A DNA stretch of 64,000 nt from Mycobacterium sp. 852002-50816_SCH5313054-b (GTDB taxonomy: Bacteria > Actinomycetota > Actinomycetes > Mycobacteriales > Mycobacteriaceae), in contig NZ_LZIC01000069.1 of assembly GCF_001667185.1 (NCBI RefSeq), forward strand, positions 50,391 to 114,390. Reading direction: 5' to 3'. Shown piece by piece: positions 41,648 through 51,023 of this stretch. Position 1 is the first letter of the stretch; each line of letters begins with the position of its first letter. The notes beneath the pieces were generated by a model, which was not told where the DNA came from, searched no databases, and saw nothing but the letters and a program-made list of their open reading frames with translations. The position numbers and the translations under genes are program-made.

Positions 41648-43121
41648 GCCGGTTGCACCAATCGGTTCCCAGATTTCGGCGCTGGCCGCCCTCGCCCCCG
41701 ATGAGCCCGCGGTCACCTGCGACGGGCTGACCCTCACCCGCGCCGAACTCGACCGGTCGACCAACCGGCTGGCCCGGGCCTACGCCGAGCGCGGCGTCGG
41801 CGTCGGCGACTACGTGACGATGGTGCTGCCCAACTCCGTCGAGTGGATTCAGGCCGCGGTGGCGTGCTGGAAGCTGGGCGCCGTGCCCCAGCCGCTGTCG
41901 GCCCGGCTACCGGACGCGGAGCTGCGGGGGCTGATCGAGCTGCGTCCGCCCGCACTGCTGGTGGGTCGGGATAGTGCTGAAATACCCAGCGTGCCAGCGG
42001 GATTCACCCCCGACCCGGCCCTGTCCGACGCCGCATTGCCGGAAGCGGTGTCGCCGGTGTGGAAGGCGATGGGGTCGGGCGGCAGCACGGGGCGGCCCAA
42101 GCTCATCGAATCCGGCGGGGACAGCCGGATACCCGCGGCCGTCGGCTACCCGCTGGGCGCGCAGGAGTGCGACACCACCCTGGTCCCGATCCCGTTGTCG
42201 CACAACACCGGCTTCACCACCGCGACGATCGCGCTGCTGATGCGCCACCACCTGGTGCTGATGAGCCGGTTCGACCCGCAACGGTTCCTGCGGCTGATCA
42301 CCGACCATCGCGTCACGTTCCTGACGACGGTCCCGACGATCATGCAGCGGGCGCTGCCGGTCTACCACGCCGAACCGGCGTCCTACGACCTGTCCTCGCT
42401 TCGGCGGTTCTGGCACATGGGCGCGCCGTGTCCGCCGGCCATCAAGGAGGCCTGGATCAACCTGCTGGGCCCCGAGGTCGTCTGGGAACTGTACGGCGGC
42501 ACCGAATTACAGGCCTTGACCTTCATCTCCGGTGACCAGTGGCTGACCCACCGCGGCTCGGTCGGCGTGGTGGTCGCCGGGGAGATGAAGGTGCTCGACG
42601 ACGACGGCAATCCGTGTCCGCCCGGGGTGGTGGGCGAGATCTACATGCGCCCCGCCCCCGGCAGCGCGCCGACCTACCGCTACGTCGGCATGCAGGCCAA
42701 CAGCCGCGACGGCTGGGACTCGCTGGGCGACCTCGGCTATTTCGACGGCGACGGGTTCTTGTATCTGTCGGATCGCCGGGTCGACATGTTCACCGTCGGC
42801 GGCCGCAACGTCTATCCGGCCGAGATCGAAAACGCGCTGTCGGCGCACCCGGACGTGTTGTCCTGCCTCGTCGTCGGCGTGCCCGACCCGAACGCCGGGG
42901 ACCTGGGCCAGGTGCCCTACGCACTGGTGCACGCGGCCGACGGGTCCACGCTGGACCACGACGGCGTGAAAGGCTTTCTGCGCGAACGCCTCTCGTCATA
43001 CAAGGTGCCGCACACCGTCGAGTTCGTCGAGGCTCCGTTGCGCGACGACGCGGGCAAGGCGCGGCGGTCGGCGGTGCGCGAGGAGGTCATGGCGCGATTG
43101 AGTCCGCCTCAGCGTCTGTGA
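41640..43121 (+). CDS. Acyl-CoA ligase (AMP-binding enzyme)
   Basis: A 493-aa ANL-superfamily ligase. The P-loop is MGSGGSTGRPKLI, the A5 motif YGGTELQ, A7 SLGDLGYFDGDGFLYLSDR, A8 VGGRNVYPAEIENAL, and the C-terminal catalytic lysine is in DDAGKARRSAV. It activates a carboxylic acid with ATP and joins it to CoA; the acid is unknown, though the sequence type resembles steroid/bile-acid-CoA ligases. Its ATG overlaps the php stop by 8 bp, so the two are coupled; a lactonase followed by a ligase could act on one substrate. Its last 35 bp overlap the convergent acyltransferase gene. Absent from the M. tuberculosis block. Confidence 0.88.
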   Translation: MSEPVAPIGSQISALAALAPDEPAVTCDGLTLTRAELDRSTNRLARAYAERGVGVGDYVTMVLPNSVEWIQAAVACWKLGAVPQPLSARLPDAELRGLIELRPPALLVGRDSAEIPSVPAGFTPDPALSDAALPEAVSPVWKAMGSGGSTGRPKLIESGGDSRIPAAVGYPLGAQECDTTLVPIPLSHNTGFTTATIALLMRHHLVLMSRFDPQRFLRLITDHRVTFLTTVPTIMQRALPVYHAEPASYDLSSLRRFWHMGAPCPPAIKEAWINLLGPEVVWELYGGTELQALTFISGDQWLTHRGSVGVVVAGEMKVLDDDGNPCPPGVVGEIYMRPAPGSAPTYRYVGMQANSRDGWDSLGDLGYFDGDGFLYLSDRRVDMFTVGGRNVYPAEIENALSAHPDVLSCLVVGVPDPNAGDLGQVPYALVHAADGSTLDHDGVKGFLRERLSSYKVPHTVEFVEAPLRDDAGKARRSAVREEVMARLSPPQRL

Positions 43122-44268
43122 CGGCAGGCTCGGCCATCGGTTGGTGCCGCTTCTCCCAGCGGCGCAGCGCCTCCCGGCACGGCGACTCGACCAGGCCGTA
43201 GCTGACCGCGGCGATCGCCCAGCCGAAGATCAGCGTCAACACCAGTACCGAGGGCATGCGGCCGGTGAACGCGAAGACCCCGAGGACGGGGAACACCATG
43301 TCCAGCGCGGCCAGGTGCCAGATGAACAGGCCGTAGGACCAGCGTCCCAACGTCACCATGGTCGTGCTGCCCAGCAGCCGGTGTGCGGTGTCGGCCCGGT
43401 CCAGCACCAGCGGGGCGACCAGCGCGAAGGCCACCAGGGCGCCCATCGCCGTCTTCACCGCGAATTGGGCGGGGCTGCCGACGGCCAGGCCCGCCGGCCC
43501 CGCCAGCGGGGACGCCGCCACCAGGTAGGCCGCCACCGCGATCACGGCCATCGGCACGCGCCGGCGCGCCAGGCGGTGCGGGAAGCCGACCCCACTGTGC
43601 ACCCATTCCGCCAGCAACATGCCCGCGGCGAACCAGGAGAAAAACGCCGGCGGCCAGTCCAGCGGGTTGTTCCAGGTTCTGCTGTCCAACAGAAACACGG
43701 ACACCCAGGCCCAGGCGAAGCTGAGCACCGCCATCGACGCGATCGCCGGCACCCGCGCCGCCGTCGGGAGTCGGCGGGCCAGGAACGCCAGCACCGGCAG
43801 GGCCAGGTAGAAGCCGACCTCGACGGAGAGGCTCCACATCTGGGTCAGGCCACCGGTCAGCGTGAGCGGCACATAGATCTGGGTGAGCGTCAGGTTGGCC
43901 AACCACACCGTCGGGCTGGCGTGATCGGAGTCGGGCAGCAGGGTGAGGATCACGACGACGGCCACCACATAGGCCGGCATGATGCGAATCGCCCTGGACC
44001 TCAGGTAGTGGCCGGTGCGCGGCCGCGGCGCCAACCCCCGTGCCGCCGCCGCGTGCCCGCGCCACAACAGGAACCCCGACAACGCGAAGAACACCGCGAC
44101 GGCAAGGTCGAAGCGCCCGAACAGGCGGCCGTCGGCGCCGGTGGAGTGCCCCGTCTGGAAGGCGACATGCGTGACGACCACGCCCATCGCCGCGCACGCG
44201 CGCATCCCCTCCACGGCGGGCAGGAAGCTGCGGATCCCTCCCACCTGCTGGCCCTCGGTCACGACCAC
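43087..44268 (-). CDS. Acyltransferase 3 family membrane protein (Rv0228-like)
   Basis: A 393-aa protein with about ten membrane helices. Family features are the N-terminal FLPAVEGMRACAAMGVVVTHVAFQTG with the conserved His, RSRAIRIMPAYVVA, and TQMWSLSVEVGFYLALP. OafA-type enzymes O-acylate sugars or lipids at the membrane. It corresponds to Rv0228. The start is GTG 44268. The coding regions of this gene and the ligase overlap tail to tail by 35 bp, leaving no separate terminator. Confidence 0.88.
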   Translation of the reverse strand: MVVTEGQQVGGIRSFLPAVEGMRACAAMGVVVTHVAFQTGHSTGADGRLFGRFDLAVAVFFALSGFLLWRGHAAAARGLAPRPRTGHYLRSRAIRIMPAYVVAVVVILTLLPDSDHASPTVWLANLTLTQIYVPLTLTGGLTQMWSLSVEVGFYLALPVLAFLARRLPTAARVPAIASMAVLSFAWAWVSVFLLDSRTWNNPLDWPPAFFSWFAAGMLLAEWVHSGVGFPHRLARRRVPMAVIAVAAYLVAASPLAGPAGLAVGSPAQFAVKTAMGALVAFALVAPLVLDRADTAHRLLGSTTMVTLGRWSYGLFIWHLAALDMVFPVLGVFAFTGRMPSVLVLTLIFGWAIAAVSYGLVESPCREALRRWEKRHQPMAEPAVTDAEADSIAP

Positions 44269-44407
44269 AAGTGTGCCTGTCGTGTGGCAGCGGACGAATC
44301 GGGTATTCGGCGCGAGGCTGCACGGGCTGGTGAACCGGGGCCTTAAATTCTGCTGTTAGGGTCGAACGGGTTTGCCACGCGGGGATCCATTAGGAGGGCA
44401 CAGCAAC

Positions 44408-45697
44408 GTGAATCGAGCAGTCATGTTGCGCTATGCCGCATGCGCGATCATCGGACTCGGGGCCGCCCTGCTGATCGCCGCGCTGCTGCTGTCGACGTAC
44501 ACCAGCAGCCGGATCACCAAGATCCCGCTGGACATCAACGCCACGTTGGTCTCCGACGGCAACGGAACCGCGCTCGACTCCGCGTCGCTGTCCACCGACC
44601 ACCTCGTCGTCAATCAGAACGTGCCGCTGGTATCCCAGCAGCAGGTCAGCGTCGAATCCCCGGCCAACGCCGACCTCGTCACGCTGCAGGTCGGCACCTC
44701 TTTGCGCCGTACCGACAAGCAAAAGGACAGCGGTCTGTTGCTGGCGATGGTCGACACCGTCACGCTCAACCGCAAGACCGCGATGGCCGTCTCCGATGAC
44801 ACCCACCCCGGCGGCTCGTTGCAGAAGCCGCGCGCCTTCAACGATGAGAACCCACCCACCGCCCAGTCGCTGCGGCACGACGGGCTGTCCTACCGGTTCC
44901 CGTTCCACACCGAGAAGAAGACGTACCCCTACTTCGACCCGATCGCGCAGAAGCCGTTCGACGTCAACTACGACACCCAGGAAGACGTCAACGGCCTGAC
45001 CACCTACCGGTTCACCCAGAACATCGGCTACAACGCCGACGGCAAGCTGGTGGCCCCCGTCGCATACCCGTCGCTGCTGGCCGGCCAGGAGGACGCCAAG
45101 CAGACCACGTCGGCGGCGATGTGGGGCGTGCAGGGCGGCGATCCGGCCGAGCAGATCACCATGACCCGCTACTACGCGGCCCAGCGGACCTTCTGGGTGG
45201 ACCCGGTGTCGGGCACCATCGTCAAGGAGACCGAGCACGCCAACCACTACTTCGCCCGCGATCCGCTCAAGCCGGAGCTGACGCTGGTCGACTACAAGGT
45301 CACCTCGAACGAAGACACCATCGAGTCCCAGGTCAACGCCGCGCGCGATGAGCGCGACCGGCTGGCGCTGTGGTCGCGGGTGCTGCCGATCACGTTCACC
45401 GCGGTCGGCCTGATCGCGCTGATCGGCGGCGGCGTGCTCGCCGCCTTCAGCCTGCGCACCGAGAGCGCGCTGACCGACCCGGGCCTGGACCGGTCCGACC
45501 AGGAGTTCTTCGGTCGCACCGGGCCCGAGGAACCGGTGCCCGGCGCCGAGGCCGAGACCGAGAAGCTGCCCACGCAGCGCCCGGCCGGAGACCCCGAATC
45601 ACCCGGTTCGGACCCGCCGGAGTCGGACGAGCCGGCCGAGCCGCGCCCGCCCGACGCCGGGCAACCCGAAGCCCCCGGCCCGCCCGAACGGGCCTAG
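44408..45697 (+). CDS. DUF3068 (PorA-like) membrane protein, Rv0227c-like
   Basis: A 429-aa protein with an N-terminal membrane helix (residues about 8-32, YAACAIIGLGAALLIAALLLSTY), a large extracytoplasmic domain (DVNYDTQEDVNGLTTYRFTQNIGY, RYYAAQRTFWVDPVSGTIVKETEHANHYF), and a second helix (VLPITFTAVGLIALIGGGVLAAFSL). A low-complexity Pro/Glu/Asp tail of about 60 residues follows. It corresponds to Rv0227c. The GTG at 44408 has AGGAGGG 9 bp upstream. The domain is common in Actinobacteria; function unknown, probably envelope. It heads a unit with the next gene. Confidence 0.85.
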   Translation: MNRAVMLRYAACAIIGLGAALLIAALLLSTYTSSRITKIPLDINATLVSDGNGTALDSASLSTDHLVVNQNVPLVSQQQVSVESPANADLVTLQVGTSLRRTDKQKDSGLLLAMVDTVTLNRKTAMAVSDDTHPGGSLQKPRAFNDENPPTAQSLRHDGLSYRFPFHTEKKTYPYFDPIAQKPFDVNYDTQEDVNGLTTYRFTQNIGYNADGKLVAPVAYPSLLAGQEDAKQTTSAAMWGVQGGDPAEQITMTRYYAAQRTFWVDPVSGTIVKETEHANHYFARDPLKPELTLVDYKVTSNEDTIESQVNAARDERDRLALWSRVLPITFTAVGLIALIGGGVLAAFSLRTESALTDPGLDRSDQEFFGRTGPEEPVPGAEAETEKLPTQRPAGDPESPGSDPPESDEPAEPRPPDAGQPEAPGPPERA

Positions 45698-45706
45698 CTT
45701 CCGCGG

Positions 45707-47374
45707 ATGCGCTGGACCCGGCCGGGGTACGCGTTATTGCTGGCGCTCCTGGTGGTAGGGCCGCTCCTGGCGCCCGGATACCTGCTCCTGCGCGACGCGG
45801 TGTCGACGCCGCGGTCGTACCTATCCGACGCTGCCCTCGGGCTGACGTCTGCGCCGCGGGCGACGCCCCAGGATTTCGCGGTGGCGCTGGCCTCGCAGGT
45901 GGTCGACGGCGGCGTCGTGGTGAAGGCGCTGCTCGTGGCGGGGTTGTGGCTCGCGGGATGGGGCGCAGCCCGGCTGGTCGCCGTGGCGCTGCCCGGCGCG
46001 GGCACCCCCGCCGAATTCGTCGCCAGCACGCTGGCGATCTGGAATCCCTATGTCGCCGAACGGCTTCTGCAGGGCCACTGGAGCCTGCTGGTCGGCTACG
46101 GCTGCCTGCCCTGGGTCGCGGCGGCGATGCTGACGCTGCGGTCTACGGGGTCGGGCTGGTCTGGGTTGGTGTTCTGGATCGCGCTGGCCGGGCTGACCCC
46201 GACCGGCCTGCTGCTCGCCGCGACGGTGGCGCTGGTCTGCGTCGCCGCCCCGGGTGCGGGGCGCCCGCGCTGGCTCTGCGCCGCCTTGGCCTCGGGCGCC
46301 GCGCTGGTGACGGCGCTGCCCTGGCTGACCGCCGCGGCGTTGGGCTCGTCGTTGAGGTCACAAGCCGCGCTGGGTGTGGACGCGTTCGCGCCGCGGGCCG
46401 AGCCCGGCCTGGGCACGCTGGCCAGCCTGGCCGGCCTCGGCGGCATCTGGAACGGCGAGGCCGTACCCGCTTCGCGGGCAACGCTTTTCGCGGTGTCGTC
46501 GGCCGTTGTGCTGCTGGCGGTGGTGGCGGCCGGGCTGCCGGTGGTGGTGCGTCGCGCGGCGGTGCCGCTGTTGGCGCTGGCGGCGGTGTCCGTGGTGGTG
46601 CCGGCCCTTCTGGCGACGGGCCCGGGTCTGCACGCGCTGCGGGCGCTGGTGGACGCCGCGCCGGGCTTCGGCGTGCTGCGCGACGGGCAGAAGTGGGTGG
46701 CGCTGGCGCTGCCGGGCTACACGCTGGCCGGTGCCGGCGCCGTGGTGACGTTGCGGCGGTGGTTGCGGCCGCCGGTGGCGGCGCTGGTCTGCTGCCTCGC
46801 GCTGATCCTGGCGCTGCCGGACCTGGCGTGGGGTGTGTGGGGCAAGGTCGCTCCCGTGCGCTACCCGCGCGGGTGGGCCGCGGTGGCGGCGGCGATCAAC
46901 TCCGATCCGCGGACGGTCGCGGTGCTGCCGGCCGGCACCATGCGACGGTTCTCCTGGTCGGGCCCGGCGCCGGTGCTGGATCCGCTGCCCCGCTGGCTGC
47001 GCGCCGACGTGCTGAGCACCGGCGACCTGGCCATCTCGGGAACCGTCGTGCCCGGGGAGGGCGACCGCGCCCGCGCGGTGCAGGACCTGCTGCTGAGCGG
47101 GCCCGATCCGGCCGCGCTGGCCCCGGCCGGCGTCGGGTGGCTGGTCGTCGAATCGGACAGCGCCGGCGACATGGGCGCGGCCGCGCGCACCCTCGCCGCG
47201 CTGCGGCCGGCCTACCGCGACAACGACTTGGCGCTCTATCGGATCGGCGGCGACGCCGCCGGCGCCTCGCCGGCCCGCCGCACCGCGACGCTGATCGCCC
47301 ACCTGGCCTGGCTGGCGATGCTGCTCGGGGGCGCCGCCGGGGCGGTGCTGTGCCGGGTTAGACGACGCCGCTGA
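45707..47374 (+). CDS. Polytopic membrane protein, Rv0226c-like
   Basis: A 555-aa protein with about ten to twelve hydrophobic segments, starting with ALLLALLVVGPLLAPGYLLL. It has features of a GT-C-like fold: a loop WNPYVAERLLQGHWSLLVGYG after an early helix pair and a C-terminal soluble part (AVLPAGTMRRFSWSGPAPVLDPLPRWLRADV). The WxPYVxERLxxGHW motif is typical of actinobacterial membrane glycosyltransferase-like proteins. It starts 9 bp after the DUF3068 gene and converges on the glycosyltransferase, whose stop it overlaps. The exact reaction is unknown. Confidence 0.82.
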   Translation: MRWTRPGYALLLALLVVGPLLAPGYLLLRDAVSTPRSYLSDAALGLTSAPRATPQDFAVALASQVVDGGVVVKALLVAGLWLAGWGAARLVAVALPGAGTPAEFVASTLAIWNPYVAERLLQGHWSLLVGYGCLPWVAAAMLTLRSTGSGWSGLVFWIALAGLTPTGLLLAATVALVCVAAPGAGRPRWLCAALASGAALVTALPWLTAAALGSSLRSQAALGVDAFAPRAEPGLGTLASLAGLGGIWNGEAVPASRATLFAVSSAVVLLAVVAAGLPVVVRRAAVPLLALAAVSVVVPALLATGPGLHALRALVDAAPGFGVLRDGQKWVALALPGYTLAGAGAVVTLRRWLRPPVAALVCCLALILALPDLAWGVWGKVAPVRYPRGWAAVAAAINSDPRTVAVLPAGTMRRFSWSGPAPVLDPLPRWLRADVLSTGDLAISGTVVPGEGDRARAVQDLLLSGPDPAALAPAGVGWLVVESDSAGDMGAAARTLAALRPAYRDNDLALYRIGGDAAGASPARRTATLIAHLAWLAMLLGGAAGAVLCRVRRRR

Positions 47375-48512
47375 CGAACTCGCCGGCGTGCACCGCTTCG
47401 AGCACACCGCGCATCGCGTCGGCGCTTTGCACCCAGGAGAACTCCCCGCTACGCGCCTGGGCCTTTACACCGAGTTGGTCACGCAGCACCGGATCGCACA
47501 GCAATTGTTCGAGTCGATCCATCAGCTCGGCCTGGCTGTCCACCAGCATCCCGGTCACCCCGTCGACGATCGAGTCGGACAGGCCGCCCGAGGAGCGGTA
47601 GCCGATGGTGGGCACCGCGTGCTGGGCCGCCTCGACCACCGCCAGACCCCAGCCCTCCTTGCGGGACGGCAGCACGTGCACCCAGGAGCTTTGCAGCACA
47701 TGGTGTTTGGTGACGTCGTCGACGTGGCCGTGGAAGGTCACCGCGCCGGACATGCCGAGCCGTTGCGCGTGGTCGACGAGCCGCTGGCGCCACCAGCCGT
47801 CGCCGACGATGTCGAGGTGCAGGTTCGGCAGGCGCGGTCGCAGCGCCGCGACGGCTTCCAGGGCGTCCTCGATCTGCTTGTGCGGCACCAGCCGCGACAG
47901 CACCACCACCCTGGGCGCCGCCGAGCGCGGGCCCGACAACGATTGCACCGGCGCCTCGTCGAGGCCGTTGCGCACCACCGCGATCTGCTGGTTGGCAACC
48001 CCGAGCGCGACCAGATCACGGGCCGACGGGAGCGACACCGTCACGTACTGATTGCGGCGGTTCAGCCGCGGCGACAACCGCGACTCGACAAACCAGCCGA
48101 TCCGGCCGAGCACCGGCCCGGCCACCGGCCACTGCTCGCGATGGCAGTGGTGCACCAGCACCATCACCCGGCGGCCGTACACCAGCCGGGCCAGGAACGG
48201 CAGGCCGTTCTGGGTATCGACGACCACGTCGGGCCGCGCGCGCCGCAGCGGCCCCAGCCCGATGCGCGACGCGGCCATCGCCAGCAGCGCCCAGACGTAC
48301 ACCGAGTACCGGCCGCCGGCGCGGTCGATGCGCACCCCGTCGACCACTTCGCGCCGCGGCGCGCCCGGATAGCGGGCGGTGCGCAGCGTGACGGCTATTC
48401 CCGAGGCGGCCAGCTGAGCGCCGACGCGCTGCAAGTAGGCTTCGCTGCCGCCGCCCTGCGGGTGCCCGGTGTCACGCCAGCACAGCAGCAGGACGGAGCG
48501 GAGAGCAGACAT
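47358..48512 (-). CDS. Glycosyltransferase family 4 protein (Rv0225-like)
   Basis: A 384-aa GT-B enzyme, same length as Rv0225. The N-terminal loop WRDTGHPQGGGSEAYLQRVGAQL is typical of GT4, and the nucleotide-sugar site is in SRKEGWGLAVVEAAQHAVPTIGYRSSGGLSDSI, with the E-x7-E pattern. Rv0225 is thought to act in lipooligosaccharide/mannoside assembly; the sugar cannot be told from sequence. It is a single gene between two opposite units. Confidence 0.88.
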   Translation of the reverse strand: MSALRSVLLLCWRDTGHPQGGGSEAYLQRVGAQLAASGIAVTLRTARYPGAPRREVVDGVRIDRAGGRYSVYVWALLAMAASRIGLGPLRRARPDVVVDTQNGLPFLARLVYGRRVMVLVHHCHREQWPVAGPVLGRIGWFVESRLSPRLNRRNQYVTVSLPSARDLVALGVANQQIAVVRNGLDEAPVQSLSGPRSAAPRVVVLSRLVPHKQIEDALEAVAALRPRLPNLHLDIVGDGWWRQRLVDHAQRLGMSGAVTFHGHVDDVTKHHVLQSSWVHVLPSRKEGWGLAVVEAAQHAVPTIGYRSSGGLSDSIVDGVTGMLVDSQAELMDRLEQLLCDPVLRDQLGVKAQARSGEFSWVQSADAMRGVLEAVHAGEFVSGVV

Positions 48513-48608
48513 TACTGGTCAGCCTAGCCGGGCGCGAGGACGCCCCGCCGGGCCTTGCCCCATCCGTAACAGCCGCCGCTGGCTGGAAGGATGTCCTTCG
48601 TGCCCACC

Positions 48609-48649
48609 TCACAGCGACAACTGACGGCTCGAGCCAGTTGTCGCTGTGA
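48609..48649. repeat. Perfect 15-bp inverted repeat with nested palindrome
   Basis: TCACAGCGACAACTG (48609-48623) pairs exactly with CAGTTGTCGCTGTGA (48635-48649). Inside the loop is the self-complementary GGCTCGAGCC. The element lies between the glycosyltransferase start and the methyltransferase start, which are divergent, so it is not an ordinary terminator. It could be an operator, a cruciform or a mobile palindromic repeat. Confidence 0.75.
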
Positions 48650-48730
48650 GCCGGGCAAAGGGCATACCGCCCGGCGCAGGGACTCGCGTGACACATGTGA
48701 CCAGTGCGACCGGCTCCCGAGGAGCGGCAC

Positions 48731-49501
48731 GTGGGCGTGACCGACGTATTCGCGCGGCGCGCGACGCTTCGCCGGTCGGTGCGGCTGCTGTCGGAATTCC
48801 GCCACGAACGCTCCGACCCGGCCCGCTTCTACCGCGCGCTGGCGGCCGACACCGCGGCGATGGTCACCGACCTGTGGCGGGGTGCCCATGGCGGACCACC
48901 CGTCGGCCACACGCTGCTGGACGTCGGCGGCGGCCCCGGGTATTTCGCGGCGGCGTTCGCCGACGCCGGGGTCCGCTACCTCGGCGTGGAGCCCGACCCC
49001 GGCGAGATGCACGCGGCCGGGCCGGCTTTGGCGCGTGAGCCGGGCACGTTCGTCCGGGCCTCGGGCATGGCACTGCCGTTCGCCGACGACTCCGTCGACA
49101 TCTGCCTGTCGTCCAACGTCGCCGAACACGTGCCGCGGCCCTGGCAGCTCGGCGCCGAGATGCTGCGGGTGACCAGACCGGGCGGGCTGGCCGTGCTGTC
49201 CTACACCGTGTGGCTGGGCCCGTTCGGCGGCCACGAGATGGGCCTGACCCACTACCTCGGCGGTGCCCGCGCGGCCGCGCGGTACGCCCGCAAGCACGGC
49301 CATCCGGCCAAAAACAACTACGGGTCGTCGTTGTTCGCGGTGTCGGCGGCCGACGGCCTGGACTGGGCCGCCAGCACCGGCGCGGCGGTGGCCGCATTTC
49401 CCCGCTACCACCCCCGATGGGCGTGGTGGCTGACCTCCGTGCCGGCGCTGCGCGAGTTCCTGGTCAGCAATCTCGTGCTGGTGCTTGCACCCCGAGAATG
49501 A
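48731..49501 (+). CDS. SAM-dependent methyltransferase (Rv0224c-like)
   Basis: A 256-aa class I methyltransferase. Motif I is LLDVGGGPGYFAAAFADAGV, the acidic residue of motif II is in YLGVEPDPGEMH, and motif III region is DICLSSNVAEHVPRPW. The GTG at 48731 (GVTDVFARRATLRRS) has GAGGAG 6 bp upstream and matches Rv0224c; the frame is open from 48704. The substrate is unknown. The gene ends 41 bp before the aldehyde dehydrogenase. Confidence 0.9.
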   Translation: MGVTDVFARRATLRRSVRLLSEFRHERSDPARFYRALAADTAAMVTDLWRGAHGGPPVGHTLLDVGGGPGYFAAAFADAGVRYLGVEPDPGEMHAAGPALAREPGTFVRASGMALPFADDSVDICLSSNVAEHVPRPWQLGAEMLRVTRPGGLAVLSYTVWLGPFGGHEMGLTHYLGGARAAARYARKHGHPAKNNYGSSLFAVSAADGLDWAASTGAAVAAFPRYHPRWAWWLTSVPALREFLVSNLVLVLAPRE

Positions 49502-49542
49502 AACATGTTCTCGTTTTGCTTCTGCTTGGGTAGGGTGGCGCC
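49499..49542 (+). promoter_or_regulatory. KstR-type operator and leaderless promoter of the aldehyde dehydrogenase
   Basis: TGAAACATGTTCTC at 49499-49512 matches the KstR box TnnAACnnGTTnnA at all fixed positions but the last. TAGGGT at 49531-49536 is a plausible -10 whose start site would fall on the ATG at 49543. KstR represses sterol-catabolism genes, and Rv0223c is, as I recall, a listed member of its regulon. Confidence 0.65.
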
Positions 49543-51012
49543 ATGACCGACGTGAAGACCGAATACGACAAACTTTTCATCGGCGGCAAGTGGACGGAGC
49601 CGTCGACCTCGGAAATCATCGAGGTGCACTGCCCGGCCACCGGCGAGTACGTCGGGAAGGTGCCGCTCGCCGCGGCGGCCGACGTCGACGCCGCGGTGGC
49701 AGCGGCCCGCGCCGCCTTCGACAGCGGGCCGTGGCCCACGACGCCGCCGAAGGAACGCGCGGCCGTCATCGCCAAGGCGCTGCAGTTGCTCGAGGAGCGC
49801 AAGGAGCAGTTCGCCACCCTGCTGGGCGCCGAGACCGGCCAGCCGCCGATGACCATCGAGACGATGCACTGGATGGGCTCGATGGGGGCGATGAACTTCT
49901 TCGCCGGGCCGGCCGTCGACCAGGTCAAGTGGCGGGAGATCCGCAACGGCTCCTACGGGCAGACCATCGTGCACCGCGAGCCGATCGGGGTCGTCGGCGC
50001 GATCGTGGCCTGGAACGTGCCGCTGTTCCTGGCGGTCAACAAGCTGGGCCCGGCGCTGCTGGCCGGCTGCACGGTGGTGCTCAAGCCCGCCGCCGAAACA
50101 CCGCTGACCGCAAACGCTTTGGCGGAGGTGTTGGCCGACGCGGGCCTGCCCGAGGGCGTGCTGTCGGTGGTGCCCGGCGGGATCGAGACCGGGCAGGCGC
50201 TGACCTCCAACCGGGACGTCGACCTGTTCACCTTCACCGGCAGCTCGGGCGTCGGCAAGGAGATCGGCCGCCGCGCCGCGGAGATGCTCAAACCGTGCAC
50301 CCTGGAGCTCGGCGGCAAATCGGCGGCGATCGTCCTCGAGGATGTCGACCTGGCCGCCGCGGTCCCGATGATGGTGTTCTCCGGAATCATGAACACCGGG
50401 CAGGCCTGCGTTGGCCAGACCCGCATCCTGGCGCCACGCTCGCGATACGACGAAATCGTCCACGCCGTAAGCGCTTTCGTCCAGGCGCTGCCGGTCGGGC
50501 TGCCGTCGGATCCGGCCGCCCAGATCGGTTCGCTGATCTCGGAGAAGCAGCGCGCCCGGGTCGAGGGTTACATCTCCAAGGGCATCGAGGAGGGCGCGCG
50601 GCTGGTGTGTGGCGGCGGCCGTCCCGAGGGCCTCGACAGCGGATTCTTCGTGCAGCCGACCGTTTTCGCCGACGTCGACAACAAGATGACGATCGCCCAA
50701 GAGGAGATCTTCGGGCCGGTGCTGAGCATCATCCCCTACGACACCGAAGAGGACGCGATCAAGATCGCCAACGATTCGGAGTACGGCCTGGCCGGCAGCG
50801 TGTGGACCACCGACGTGCCGCGGGGCATCGAGATCTCGGAGAAGATCCGCACCGGAACGTACGCGATCAACTGGTACGCGTTCGATCCCTGCTGCCCGTT
50901 CGGCGGTTACAAGAACTCGGGCATCGGCCGCGAGAACGGCCCCGAGGGCGTCGAGCACTTCACGCAGCAGAAGAGCGTGCTGATGCCGATGGGCTACACG
51001 ATCGACAGTTAG
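49543..51012 (+). CDS. Aldehyde dehydrogenase (Rv0223c-like)
   Basis: A 489-aa NAD(P)+-dependent aldehyde dehydrogenase. AWNVPLFLAVNKLGPALLAGC is the cofactor helix region, FTFTGSSGVGKEIG the nucleotide loop, LELGGKSAAIVLED the general base, and GIMNTGQACVGQTR the catalytic Cys. The C-terminal CPFGGYKNSGIGRENG is standard. A KstR-like operator in front suggests a role in sterol or side-chain breakdown. The ATG at 49543 is probably leaderless. Confidence 0.93.
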   Translation: MTDVKTEYDKLFIGGKWTEPSTSEIIEVHCPATGEYVGKVPLAAAADVDAAVAAARAAFDSGPWPTTPPKERAAVIAKALQLLEERKEQFATLLGAETGQPPMTIETMHWMGSMGAMNFFAGPAVDQVKWREIRNGSYGQTIVHREPIGVVGAIVAWNVPLFLAVNKLGPALLAGCTVVLKPAAETPLTANALAEVLADAGLPEGVLSVVPGGIETGQALTSNRDVDLFTFTGSSGVGKEIGRRAAEMLKPCTLELGGKSAAIVLEDVDLAAAVPMMVFSGIMNTGQACVGQTRILAPRSRYDEIVHAVSAFVQALPVGLPSDPAAQIGSLISEKQRARVEGYISKGIEEGARLVCGGGRPEGLDSGFFVQPTVFADVDNKMTIAQEEIFGPVLSIIPYDTEEDAIKIANDSEYGLAGSVWTTDVPRGIEISEKIRTGTYAINWYAFDPCCPFGGYKNSGIGRENGPEGVEHFTQQKSVLMPMGYTIDS

Positions 51013-51023
51013 CTGCCGCTAGC

